Positions 24,913 to 32,527 of a stretch of DNA of 32,707 nucleotides are shown here, piece by piece. The stretch is from Polyangiaceae bacterium (lineage in GTDB: Bacteria; Myxococcota_A; Polyangia; Polyangiales; Polyangiaceae). Below the pieces are notes generated by a model. It was not told where the DNA came from, did no database searches, and saw nothing but the letters and a program-made list of their open reading frames with translations. Location of the stretch: assembly GCA_020848455.1 (NCBI GenBank), contig JADLAB010000010.1:1-32707 (forward strand), given 5' to 3'. Each line of letters opens with the position of its first letter. Position 1 is the stretch's first letter. Both the position numbers and the translations under genes were made by a program.

Positions 24913-26751
24913 CTAGCTTGGCGGGCGCGCGCACCGGCGCCGCGCCCCGAGCGCGACCCCGAGCGCGGCGACCATCGCGGCGAGCGCGCGCGCGGCGGGC
25001 GACGAGCCGTGCGCGGGCGCCGTGCGGCAGGCGCAGCCGCCCGCGGTGTCGCCCGGGAGCTCGGCCGCGGCGCCGCCCGCACCCTGCGACACGGGCGGTC
25101 GCGCGAAGGGCGAGAGGTTCGCCTCCGGCGCGCCGAGCTCGCTCAGCCGGCCGAGCCAGTAGGCGGCGAGCCAGTCGCCGCGCGGGTCCATGCGCGTGCT
25201 CGCGCTGCCGTTCACCTGGTGCGGGTCGCTGCGCCACATGAAGTCCGAGTCGGGCCGGATGCTCATCGGCAGCGGCTCCGCGGCGACCGGCCCGCCACCC
25301 CAGCCGCTGCCCGCGATCGCGATCGTCGTCGCACCGTCGAGGGCGAGGCACGAGCCCTCCGCGAGCTCGGCGGCGTCGCAGTTCGTGCGGTCGCGCTCGA
25401 GACAGGGCGCCGGCGGGAAGCCGGCGAGCATCGCCGCCATGCGCGCCGGGATGAGCGCCGGGGCCGCCGCGAGGTACGCGCCCACGACGGCGTCGAACCA
25501 CGGCTGACCCACGTGGCTCGCGTCGCGATCGCCGTCCACCGACCAGAACTGCGTCGCGAGCGTCTCGGCGAGGTCCGCGCGCACGCCGGGATCGGTCTCG
25601 AAGCGACCGAGGGTCGCGAGGCCGATCGCGGCCATGTTGACGTTCGAGTAGTTCGTGACCGTGCCGGCGTACATGAGCCCGACGGTCGTGACCGGATCGC
25701 GCGCCATGTGGCGGCGCCCGACGAGCTCGTCGTAGTACCAGGCGCCGATCTCCGCGTCGCCCGTCACGTGGTAGGCGGCGCGCACGATGCCGAGCGCGAG
25801 CAGGGCGTTGAAGCCGTTGCGGAGCGTGCTGTCCTCCGGCAGCGGCACGCCGTCGGGCGTGAGCGAGCGCGGGTTGAGGTCGTGGAAGCTCGTGAGCCGC
25901 CCGTCCGCGTCGCGCAGGCAGAGATCGATGCCCTTCTCGGGCGCGACCTGCCGGAGGGCGCGCGCGAAGGCGCCGAGATCGGCGGCGAGATCGTCCGTGA
26001 CCGACGCCGGCACGAGCGGGTCGGTGTGGAGGGCGTCCCACAGCCACGCCACCGCGAGCGCGTAGCCCGACACCTGATCCTTGCTCGTGTCGTCGAGCCA
26101 CACCCAGCCGTCGAAGCCGGGTGCCACCGGCGCGCGCCACACGGCCGACTTGTCCGCGGGCAAGGGCTCGCCGTTGGCATCGACGAGCGGGACGAGCGTC
26201 GGCGCCGGCCCGGGAAACGGCGCGTCGCCCGCCTGCCACGGGGTCACGCGCCGCACGCCGCGCGCCACCACCCCCGGCCCGCCGATGGCGCCGTACACGT
26301 GCCAGGCGCGCGCCGCCCGGACGGCCGCGTCGCGCGCGCGGTCGAGCGTCGCACCCGCGGCGCCGGCGTTGCGGAGCGCGAGGAGCCGCGCCGCGACGCC
26401 GACCGACGCGATGCCGGCGAAGTTCCCCTCGTCGCCGTGCTCGTCGTACGAGGCGAGCACGGCGTAGGGATCGACCCCGGCGTAGCTCGCGAAGTCGTCG
26501 GTCGCCGTCTGCGCGAAGAACCCCTCGATGGTGGCGACCGCGGCCGGGTCCGCGATGGGATCGAGGAAGAGCCCGTTCTCGCGCGTCGCGAAGGTACGCT
26601 CGAGCCGCTCGTAGCCCGCGCGCAGGGCCTCGAGCGCGGGATCGTCGTCGGGCAAGAGTGGCTGGGCCGAGGCGACGCCGACGCCGGCGAGGGTCGCCGT
26701 GACCGCGGCGCCGAGAGCGAGCCGACGGGCGAGTCTCTTCGAGCGGGGCAT
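24913..26751 (-). CDS. Secreted protein with MYXO-CTERM sorting tail (unknown enzyme-like domain)
   Basis: The product has 612 residues. An N-terminal signal peptide (RLALGAAVTATLAGVGVASA) is followed by a largely helical ectodomain of about 530 residues rich in Trp/Tyr/Asp segments (WVWLDDTSKDQVSGYALAVA, NYSNVNMAAIGLATLGRF). This suggests an alpha/alpha-toroid-like fold such as in sugar-processing enzymes, but I recognise no family and assign no reaction. The C-terminus is a textbook MYXO-CTERM: GGCAC (Cys573), a spacer, a membrane helix (about 589-604) and an Arg cluster. This predicts processing by a myxosortase and lipid anchoring on the cell surface. TAAGCT lies 7 nt before the ATG with no ribosome binding site. 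It is upstream of, and on the same strand as, the selenoprotein gene, 103 bp apart. Confidence 0.88.
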   Translation of the reverse strand: MPRSKRLARRLALGAAVTATLAGVGVASAQPLLPDDDPALEALRAGYERLERTFATRENGLFLDPIADPAAVATIEGFFAQTATDDFASYAGVDPYAVLASYDEHGDEGNFAGIASVGVAARLLALRNAGAAGATLDRARDAAVRAARAWHVYGAIGGPGVVARGVRRVTPWQAGDAPFPGPAPTLVPLVDANGEPLPADKSAVWRAPVAPGFDGWVWLDDTSKDQVSGYALAVAWLWDALHTDPLVPASVTDDLAADLGAFARALRQVAPEKGIDLCLRDADGRLTSFHDLNPRSLTPDGVPLPEDSTLRNGFNALLALGIVRAAYHVTGDAEIGAWYYDELVGRRHMARDPVTTVGLMYAGTVTNYSNVNMAAIGLATLGRFETDPGVRADLAETLATQFWSVDGDRDASHVGQPWFDAVVGAYLAAAPALIPARMAAMLAGFPPAPCLERDRTNCDAAELAEGSCLALDGATTIAIAGSGWGGGPVAAEPLPMSIRPDSDFMWRSDPHQVNGSASTRMDPRGDWLAAYWLGRLSELGAPEANLSPFARPPVSQGAGGAAAELPGDTAGGCACRTAPAHGSSPAARALAAMVAALGVALGARRRCARPPS

Positions 26752-26850
26752 CGCGACGAGCTTACGTCACGAAGGCGGCGCCCATGCGGGGGAACGTCGC
26801 CCGGCGGGGCCGCACGCGCGTCCCGCCCCGCGCGAGGCTATGCTTGGCCG
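26752..26850. promoter_or_regulatory. Divergent promoter region (MYXO-CTERM gene / HAD gene)
   Basis: These 99 bp separate two divergent starts, and each start has a -10-like hexamer beside it. TAAGCT on the minus strand (26764-26759) is 7 nt before ATG 26751. TATGCT on the plus strand (26839-26844) is 6 nt before GTG 26851. A GGCGGG/CCCGCC inverted repeat with a 14-nt spacer lies between them. No ribosome binding sites are seen on either side. Confidence 0.45.
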
Positions 26851-27675
26851 GTGCGACTCCTGGCGCTCGATCTCGACGGCACGCTGCTCTGCCGCGACGG
26901 CTCCGTCGATCCGCGTGACGTCGCGGCCGTGGCCCGGGCGCGGGCGCGCGGCCTCGAGGTGACCCTCGCGACCGGCCGGCTCACGACGGGCGCCCTGCCC
27001 GCGGCGCGCCTGCTCGGGCTCGCGGCGCCGATGGTGTGCGCCGACGGGGCCACCATCGCGAGCTCGGCCTCGGGGGAGGTGCTCGAGCGCACGCCCATCG
27101 CGCTCGCCCTGCTCGACCGCGTGCTCGCCTGCTTCGCCGAGCACGCGCTCGAGGCCTTCGTGTTCTCGCACGCGACCATCCACTGCGGGCCCTCGGGCGT
27201 GCGTCACGAGGCGCAGGTGAGCGTCTGGACGACGGACCTCGCCGTCCACCCGGAGCTCGCCTCCGCGGCCGCCTACCGGAGCGGCGACGACGTGGCGATG
27301 GTGCTCGCCCTCGGCGACGAGGCGAGCTGCACCGAGACCCGGCGCGCGCTCGAGGAGCGCTACCCCTCCGACGCCACCCCCGTGCAGTTCGCCTTCCGAT
27401 CGACCGGCCAGCACGCCGTGCTCGTGCGCGGTCGCGGCACGAACAAGGGCGTCGCGCTCGCGCGCGTGGCCGAGCGCCTCGGCGTCGAGCGGCACGAGGT
27501 GTGCGCCGTCGGCGACTGGACGAACGACGTCCCCATGTTCGAGTGGGCCGGCCGCTCCTTCGCGATGCGCGGCGCGCCCGACGAGGTGACCCGCGCCGCC
27601 ACCGACCGGCTCGAGACGCCCATCGGGGCGGGCGGCGGCGTGGCCGAGGCGATCGCGCGCCTGCTCGGGGACTAG
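26851..27675 (+). CDS. HAD-superfamily phosphatase, Cof/IIB type
   Basis: The product has 274 residues from GTG 26851. The four HAD motifs are in place: motif I LDLDGTLL (nucleophile Asp7, acid/base Asp9), motif II TLATGR, motif III Lys in GTNKGVAL and motif IV GDWTNDVPMF. A cap domain of about 110 residues lies between motifs II and III, as in the Cof/IIB class that hydrolyses small phosphorylated metabolites. The substrate cannot be read from sequence. It stands alone between divergent and convergent neighbours. Confidence 0.9.
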   Translation: MRLLALDLDGTLLCRDGSVDPRDVAAVARARARGLEVTLATGRLTTGALPAARLLGLAAPMVCADGATIASSASGEVLERTPIALALLDRVLACFAEHALEAFVFSHATIHCGPSGVRHEAQVSVWTTDLAVHPELASAAAYRSGDDVAMVLALGDEASCTETRRALEERYPSDATPVQFAFRSTGQHAVLVRGRGTNKGVALARVAERLGVERHEVCAVGDWTNDVPMFEWAGRSFAMRGAPDEVTRAATDRLETPIGAGGGVAEAIARLLGD

Positions 27676-27726
27676 GACGTCCGCGAGAAGGCGAGCCACG
27701 GGGACGTCTGGCCGGGCGTGCTCGTC

Positions 27727-29007
27727 CTAGTAGAGCCCCGGCACGATGCGGTACTTCACGCGCCGGCAGTAGGCGTCCCAGTCGGCGCCGTACTTGGCCG
27801 CGCAGTGCCGGTGGTCGCGCCGCTCGCGGTCGATGAGCAGCGGCGCGAAGTAGATGAAGTAGAAGTACGGCGGCACGTGCGAAAAGCCGCACGGCAGGCA
27901 CCAGGCGAGCGCCATCGTGAGGTCGCCGAGGTAGTTCGCGTGCCGGGCGAGGCCCCACCAGCCGCTCGTGAGCAGCGCCGTGCCGCGCGCCGTCTGGATG
28001 CTCGTCGGCGCCTTGCCCCAGATGCGCGCGCCGGGCCGCGTGCGGAAGGCGTGCTTCTGCAGGTTCGAGCTCCGGAAGACGTAGTAGCCGCCCGCGTTCA
28101 TCAGGACGAGCGCGACCGTGGCCCACACGGGCAGGCTCGGGCTCTCGTAGACGAGGTACTGCGCCTGGAGCGAGAAGTTGAAGGGCATCCACACGAGGAA
28201 CGCGAAGGCCAGCATGAAGCCGTAGTTCTCGTGGTTGATGTCCCAGGTCGAGAGCATCGCCGACTCGAACAGGTAGAAGTCGACGACGTAGAGCGCCTGG
28301 AAGGCGCACACGAGCACCATCGGCGCCGAGAGCGCGCCGTCGCGCTCGTGCTCGGCCGCGGCCATCGCGAGCGCCAGCGCGAGCCAGGTCGTCATGCCGA
28401 TCTTCGACTCGAAGAAGAGCTTGAGATCGAAGTCGCCGATGCGCGGGTTGCGCGCCGTGCCCATGAAGAAATCGTGGACGAAGCGCCCGCTGCGCTGCTC
28501 GGGGCGCCGGGACCGCAGGCCGTAGAGGTAGAGGAAGAGCCCGAGCGCGAAGGAGGCGAGGATCGCCACGACGAGCAGGGCGCCGAGCTCGGCGAGCACG
28601 GTCGCCCCCGAGACGATGCCGCCCACCCACAGGCCCGCGAGGGCGGCGACGGACACGCCGAGGGACAGGAGCCCGTTCAGCCGGTAGCGCAGGCGCACCC
28701 CGTCGAGGCCGGGCAGGCCCTCGACCGTGCGGCCCGGCAGCACGAGCTGCAGGACGATCTGGAAGGCGAGCCAGGCGGCGAGGTAGCCCGCCGCGCGCAG
28801 GCTCGGGAGCGGCAGCTCGTCGAGGCTCGGCACGACGAGCGCCCCCCCGTGCCGGTGGATGCAGATCCACAGGTACAGGCTGACGACCGGCATCGTGACG
28901 AGCAGGGCGAGCGGACCCCAGAGGCTCGGCGGGTGCGCCGCGGGGGCAGGCTCGGCGGCGGGCTCGGCTGCAGAGGCGGGGCCCGGCGGGGCTGGAGCGT
29001 CGCTCAT
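27727..29007 (-). CDS. ERG4/ERG24-family sterol reductase-like membrane protein
   Basis: The product has 426 residues. A Pro/Ala-rich N-terminus is followed by many membrane helices. The C-terminal signature of the sterol C14/C24 reductase family is clear: WWGLARHANYLGDLTMALAW, then FYFIYFAPLLIDRERRD and AAKYGADWDAYCRRVKYRIVPGLY. The middle segment FFMGTARNPRIGDFDLKLFFESKIGM also fits. Eukaryotic members reduce sterol double bonds with NADPH in the ER membrane, and bacterial homologues are patchy. No squalene epoxidase or oxidosqualene cyclase gene is in the window, so a sterol substrate is inferred. The convergent HAD gene ends 51 bp away and this intergap shows no terminator. Confidence 0.88.
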   Translation of the reverse strand: MSDAPAPPGPASAAEPAAEPAPAAHPPSLWGPLALLVTMPVVSLYLWICIHRHGGALVVPSLDELPLPSLRAAGYLAAWLAFQIVLQLVLPGRTVEGLPGLDGVRLRYRLNGLLSLGVSVAALAGLWVGGIVSGATVLAELGALLVVAILASFALGLFLYLYGLRSRRPEQRSGRFVHDFFMGTARNPRIGDFDLKLFFESKIGMTTWLALALAMAAAEHERDGALSAPMVLVCAFQALYVVDFYLFESAMLSTWDINHENYGFMLAFAFLVWMPFNFSLQAQYLVYESPSLPVWATVALVLMNAGGYYVFRSSNLQKHAFRTRPGARIWGKAPTSIQTARGTALLTSGWWGLARHANYLGDLTMALAWCLPCGFSHVPPYFYFIYFAPLLIDRERRDHRHCAAKYGADWDAYCRRVKYRIVPGLY

Positions 29008-29044
29008 CGAGCGCCCCGCTTATCACGCCCCCGGGGCGGCGTGA

Positions 29045-29062
29045 CCCTCGTCCTATCGAGGG
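29045..29062. promoter_or_regulatory. Inverted repeat upstream of the sterol reductase gene
   Basis: CCCTCG-TCCTAT-CGAGGG has perfect 6-bp arms and lies 38 bp before the minus-strand start at 29007, in the 158-bp divergent region. It is a candidate operator with no further support. Confidence 0.35.
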
Positions 29063-29125
29063 GTTGCGGGTAGTCCACCGGGCCCGTCCCGACCGTCCCG
29101 GGCGAGGGAGGCGCGCGGTCGTGCC

Positions 29126-29141
29126 TGGTTCGGTTCTTGCA
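29126..29141 (+). promoter_or_regulatory. Probable sigma-54 promoter of the porin-cytochrome operon
   Basis: TGGTTCGGTTCTTGCA has GG-N10-GC spacing and matches TGGCACG-N4-TTGCA apart from two positions in the -24 box. Transcription would start near 29152, leaving a short leader with GGAG (29155-29158) seven nt before ATG 29166. Confidence 0.6.
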
Positions 29142-29165
29142 GCCCCGCGCCCCCGGAGTAGGCAC

Positions 29166-29756
29166 ATGCGCACTGGATGGATCCTGGCAGCCGTCGTGGT
29201 CTCGAGCGCGGTCGCGGCCGCGGCACTCGGCAGCGGCTCGTCGCCGCCCGCCCCGACCGCCCCCAGGGTCGCGGCCGGGCCGAGCGAGCCGGCCCCCGTC
29301 GCGGTCGCGGCGCAACCGGCCGCGCAAGACATGCACCCGGCCGAGGGTCCGGTCGCCGCGGTCAACGCCCAGGCCATGGCGAGCGCCCACGGCGGCTCGA
29401 AGCTCGCCGTCGAGCCCGGATCCGTGGCCCGCGCAACCGGCGACGCGGCCCGGACGGTCGCGGAGATCTACGCCCAGGCGCCCGCCCTCGAAGGCAAGGC
29501 CGTGCGGGTCGCCGGGCGCGTGGTCAAGGTCACGCCCAACGTCCTCGGCCGCACCTGGCTCCACGTCCAGGACGGCAGCGGCACCCCCGACAAGGGCGAC
29601 TTCGACCTCGTCGCGACCACGGACGAGCAGCCCGAGCCGGGCGACGTCGTGGTGCTCGAGGGCACCCTGGCCCGCGATAAGGACCTCGGGGCCGGCTACC
29701 GGTACCCCGTGCTCCTCGAGCTCGCAAAGGTGCAGCGGCCCGAGGCCGGGAAGTAG
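29166..29756 (+). CDS. Periplasmic OB-fold protein, first gene of the porin-cytochrome group
   Basis: The product has 196 residues from ATG 29166, which has GGAG 7 nt upstream. An N-terminal membrane anchor or signal (WILAAVVVSSAVAAAALG) is followed by a Pro/Ala-rich linker. A C-terminal OB-fold-type domain (about 105-190) follows, with KAVRVAGRVVKVTPNVLGRT, WLHVQDGSG, DFDLVATTDEQPEPGDVVVLEG. Exported OB-fold proteins of this kind occur beside multiheme cytochrome genes; a periplasmic binding or assembly role is possible but unproven. No heme motif is present. Confidence 0.8.
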   Translation: MRTGWILAAVVVSSAVAAAALGSGSSPPAPTAPRVAAGPSEPAPVAVAAQPAAQDMHPAEGPVAAVNAQAMASAHGGSKLAVEPGSVARATGDAARTVAEIYAQAPALEGKAVRVAGRVVKVTPNVLGRTWLHVQDGSGTPDKGDFDLVATTDEQPEPGDVVVLEGTLARDKDLGAGYRYPVLLELAKVQRPEAGK

Positions 29757-29809
29757 ACCGCAACCCTAGCGCCATGGGTGCAACTTCTGCGCGGAGACCT
29801 CAATGACTT

Positions 29810-29841
29810 GCGTCCGCACTCGCGTCCGCACTCGCGTCCGC
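29810..29841. repeat. 12-bp tandem repeat upstream of the beta-barrel gene
   Basis: GCGTCCGCACTC is repeated twice without change (29810-29833) and again for 8 bp. It lies in the 117-bp gap between the OB-fold and beta-barrel genes, about 30 bp before the chosen start. Confidence 0.9.
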
Positions 29842-29873
29842 CGGCTGCCCGGGGCCCGCGACGGCTGGAGACC

Positions 29874-31463
29874 ATGACTCGGCCGCCCCCTGCTTTGCTG
29901 CTCGTGGCGGCGCTCGCCGTGACCCGGCAGGCCGCCGCAGACGACCCGCCCGACACCGACGGCGCGCCGCCCCCGGCCGGCGACACCGGCGGCGCCTTGA
30001 CCCCCGCGGAGCCCGCGGCCGGCGACGCCACCCACGCCGTCCCGAACCCGCCGCCACGCCCGGCCGACGACCCGCCCGACGACGACGAGGGTGACGCCTT
30101 CAGCTGGCGGGTCGCCGGGCAGAGCTACGCCCGCCTGTTCCAGCGCGCGCTCACCCCCGGGGCGGCGGGCGGCTCGCTCGAGAAGGCGACCGCCGCGCCC
30201 TTCTACCAGTACGTGCTGCTCCGCATCGACGACCTCGACCTGCCCTGGCAAGACGACAGCCTCGACGTCGAGCTCGCCGCCTGGGGCGACGTCGAGATGG
30301 GCGAGATCCAGACCGAGCGGCGCGTCGACGGCGACCTCACGCTCGCGCTCGTGCGCCACCGCGTCGGCCCCGCGCGCTTCGTGCTCGGCCGGCAGGTGGT
30401 GGCCGGGGGTGCCGCGCGCTTCAGCCGCTTCGACGGGCTCGCGGCCGGCGTCACCGGCGACTTCGGGCTCGGCATCGACGCCTACGGCGGCTTCACCGTC
30501 TTGCCGCGCTGGAACGGGCGGCCCGGCTATCAGCTGCTCGGCTCGGTCGCCGAGACGCTGGTCAAGAGCCCCGAGGCCCTCGAGACGCCGGCACGCGCAC
30601 GGCACTGGCTCGCCGGCGCGCGCGCCCACTACGCCTACCAGCGCTACCTGCAGATCGGCGCCTCGTTCCACGAGGAGCACGCGGGCACGACGGTGGACGG
30701 CTTCTCGCCCGGCGCGGGCGGGGTCGCGCGGCGCGACTTCGGCATCGATCTCCGCAGCGACCCGATGGAGGAGCTCGGCGTCCACGGCCAGCTCCTGCTC
30801 GACGTCGACCGGGTCGCCGTGAGCGAGGCGCGCCTCGGCGTCGACGTGTGGCCCCACGAGACGCTGCTCCTCATGGCCGGCTACGGGCACGCCGTGCCGT
30901 CGCTCCTCATCTCGCAGCAGTCGGTGCTGAGCGTATTTTCGACCGACGCCTACGACGAGGGTGGCCTCGAGGCCTCGTTCCGCCCCGTGCCGTTCCTGGC
31001 GTTCACCGCCGACGGCTGGGTCGAGCGCTTCAGCGACGCGTCGCTCGGCGCGCGCACCGGCCTCGCGGCCCAGTACCGCGGCGACATCGCCACGGCGACG
31101 CTCGGCTACCGGCGCATCGTCGAGGGCAAGGGCGGCGACGGCTTCTCCGGGGGCAGCGGCTACCACGGCCTGCGGGCCGCGGTCGGCGTCACGCCGCTCG
31201 AGGATCTGCGCGTGACGGCCGAGGCGCACAGCTACTTCTACGACCACGCGGTCACCTCGAGCACCGCGACGGCCCTCGCGGCCGCCGACGCCCCGCAGGA
31301 CGGGCGCGCCCTGTCGTGGATCGGGGCGCTCACCGGCCGCTACGCCTTCCTGGCTCCGGTGGCGCTCACGGTGGGCGGCTCGATCGCCCAGACCCCCTAC
31401 GCGAAGCTCGACGCGCAGCTGCTCGTGCGGCTCGAGCTCGACTTCCGAGGAGGTGAGCGATGA
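29874..31463 (+). CDS. Outer-membrane beta-barrel (porin of a porin-cytochrome complex)
   Basis: The product has 529 residues from ATG 29874. This start places a good signal peptide first (PPALLLVAALAVTRQAAA); a longer frame reaches upstream through the repeat and lacks one. After an acidic Pro-rich linker, alternating aromatic/hydrophobic and polar residues form many predicted strands (SLDVELAAWGDVEMG, LTLALVRHRVGPARFVLGRQVV) with a final strand AQLLVRLELDF. It is followed directly, with an ATGA overlap, by a 12-heme cytochrome. This recalls the barrel of Pcc/Mtr-type conduits, in which electrons cross the outer membrane through hemes held inside the barrel. Identity to a named family was not established. 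Confidence 0.8.
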   Translation: MTRPPPALLLVAALAVTRQAAADDPPDTDGAPPPAGDTGGALTPAEPAAGDATHAVPNPPPRPADDPPDDDEGDAFSWRVAGQSYARLFQRALTPGAAGGSLEKATAAPFYQYVLLRIDDLDLPWQDDSLDVELAAWGDVEMGEIQTERRVDGDLTLALVRHRVGPARFVLGRQVVAGGAARFSRFDGLAAGVTGDFGLGIDAYGGFTVLPRWNGRPGYQLLGSVAETLVKSPEALETPARARHWLAGARAHYAYQRYLQIGASFHEEHAGTTVDGFSPGAGGVARRDFGIDLRSDPMEELGVHGQLLLDVDRVAVSEARLGVDVWPHETLLLMAGYGHAVPSLLISQQSVLSVFSTDAYDEGGLEASFRPVPFLAFTADGWVERFSDASLGARTGLAAQYRGDIATATLGYRRIVEGKGGDGFSGGSGYHGLRAAVGVTPLEDLRVTAEAHSYFYDHAVTSSTATALAAADAPQDGRALSWIGALTGRYAFLAPVALTVGGSIAQTPYAKLDAQLLVRLELDFRGGER

Positions 31464-32527
31464 GCCGCCCCGATCGAGCACCCGCGCGCGCGAGCGTCCG
31501 TCGGGTCGTCTGGCTCGCGCTCACCGTCGCGCTCGGCCTCGTCGGCGCGAGCTGCGGACAGGAGCGCCTGCGCCCCGGCTTCCCGCACAACCTGCACCTC
31601 ACGACGAAGAAATGCGGCGAGGAGGGCGGCATGCCCTGCCCGACCTGCTCGAGCTGCCACACGGACATGCAGCGCGCCGGCGGCGCCAAGCCCCCGGGCG
31701 AGGCCGAGTGCGCCGCCTGCCACAAGGCCACGGCCAAGGAAGAGCTCGCCAAGGTCGCGCACGGCCCCGGGCACGCGAACATCACCTTCCCGCACGACCG
31801 CCACCTGCCGATGCCCGAGATCGCGGGCCAGTGCGTACGCTGCCACAAGGGCGTGCCCGACGACGGCACCGTCGGCGCCATGTTCCCGCCGATGGCCGCG
31901 TGCCTCGGGTGCCACTCGGGCGCCTTCGAGACCGCCACCTGCAGCCCCTGCCACCAGCGCGCCGACCTCGTGAAGCTCGAGCCGCAGACCGTCCTGCGCC
32001 ACGACTCGGCCTTCCTGCGCAACCACGGCGAGGCGGCGACCCGCAACCAGAACGTCTGCTCGCAGTGCCACGCCGTCGAGTCGTGCACGAGCTGCCACGA
32101 CGACACGCAGACGCTCGACCTCGGCGTGCGCCGCATCGACAAGCTCGACCGGCCGCAGCACCACCGCGGCGACTTCGTGGCGCGCCACACCATCGAGGCC
32201 GCGGCCTCGCCGGCGACCTGCACGCGCTGCCACCAGCCGACCTTCTGCGAGGGCTGCCACACCGCGCGCGGCGTGAGCGCCGGCGCGCGCGACGCCGTCA
32301 ACCCCCACCCCTTCGGCTGGGTCACGGACGTGACCTCGGCGAATTTCCACGGCCGCGGCGCGCGGCGTGACATCCTTTCCTGTGCGGCCTGCCACGATCA
32401 GGGCCCCGCCACCAACTGCATACGTTGCCACCAGGTCGGCGGATCCGGCGGCAACCCGCACCCGAGCGGCTGGAAGACCGGTCGCTCGACGGGCGAAACG
32501 ATGTGTGGGTATTGCCATGGCCCGTGA
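31460..32527 (+). CDS. Dodecaheme c-type cytochrome, probable lipoprotein
   Basis: The product has 355 residues. ATG 31460 overlaps the barrel stop as ATGA, and AGGAGG lies a few nt upstream. A signal sequence ends in a lipobox-like GASC (Cys32). Twelve CxxCH heme-binding motifs follow in order: CSSCH, CAACH, CVRCH, CLGCH, CSPCH, CSQCH, CTSCH, CTRCH, CEGCH, CAACH, CIRCH and CGYCH. Many other His residues are available as distal ligands. About 30 residues per heme is dense packing, as in electron-wire cytochromes. With the barrel gene next to it, a role in moving electrons across the outer membrane is likely. The direction of electron flow and the acceptor are unknown. The next cytochrome gene overlaps its end by 11 bp. 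Confidence 0.94.
   Translation: MSRPDRAPARASVRRVVWLALTVALGLVGASCGQERLRPGFPHNLHLTTKKCGEEGGMPCPTCSSCHTDMQRAGGAKPPGEAECAACHKATAKEELAKVAHGPGHANITFPHDRHLPMPEIAGQCVRCHKGVPDDGTVGAMFPPMAACLGCHSGAFETATCSPCHQRADLVKLEPQTVLRHDSAFLRNHGEAATRNQNVCSQCHAVESCTSCHDDTQTLDLGVRRIDKLDRPQHHRGDFVARHTIEAAASPATCTRCHQPTFCEGCHTARGVSAGARDAVNPHPFGWVTDVTSANFHGRGARRDILSCAACHDQGPATNCIRCHQVGGSGGNPHPSGWKTGRSTGETMCGYCHGP

Noticed and set aside
29778-29873. Earlier start for the beta-barrel protein at 29778
   Set aside because: The added residues come from the 12-bp DNA repeat and would bury the signal peptide that begins cleanly at 29874.
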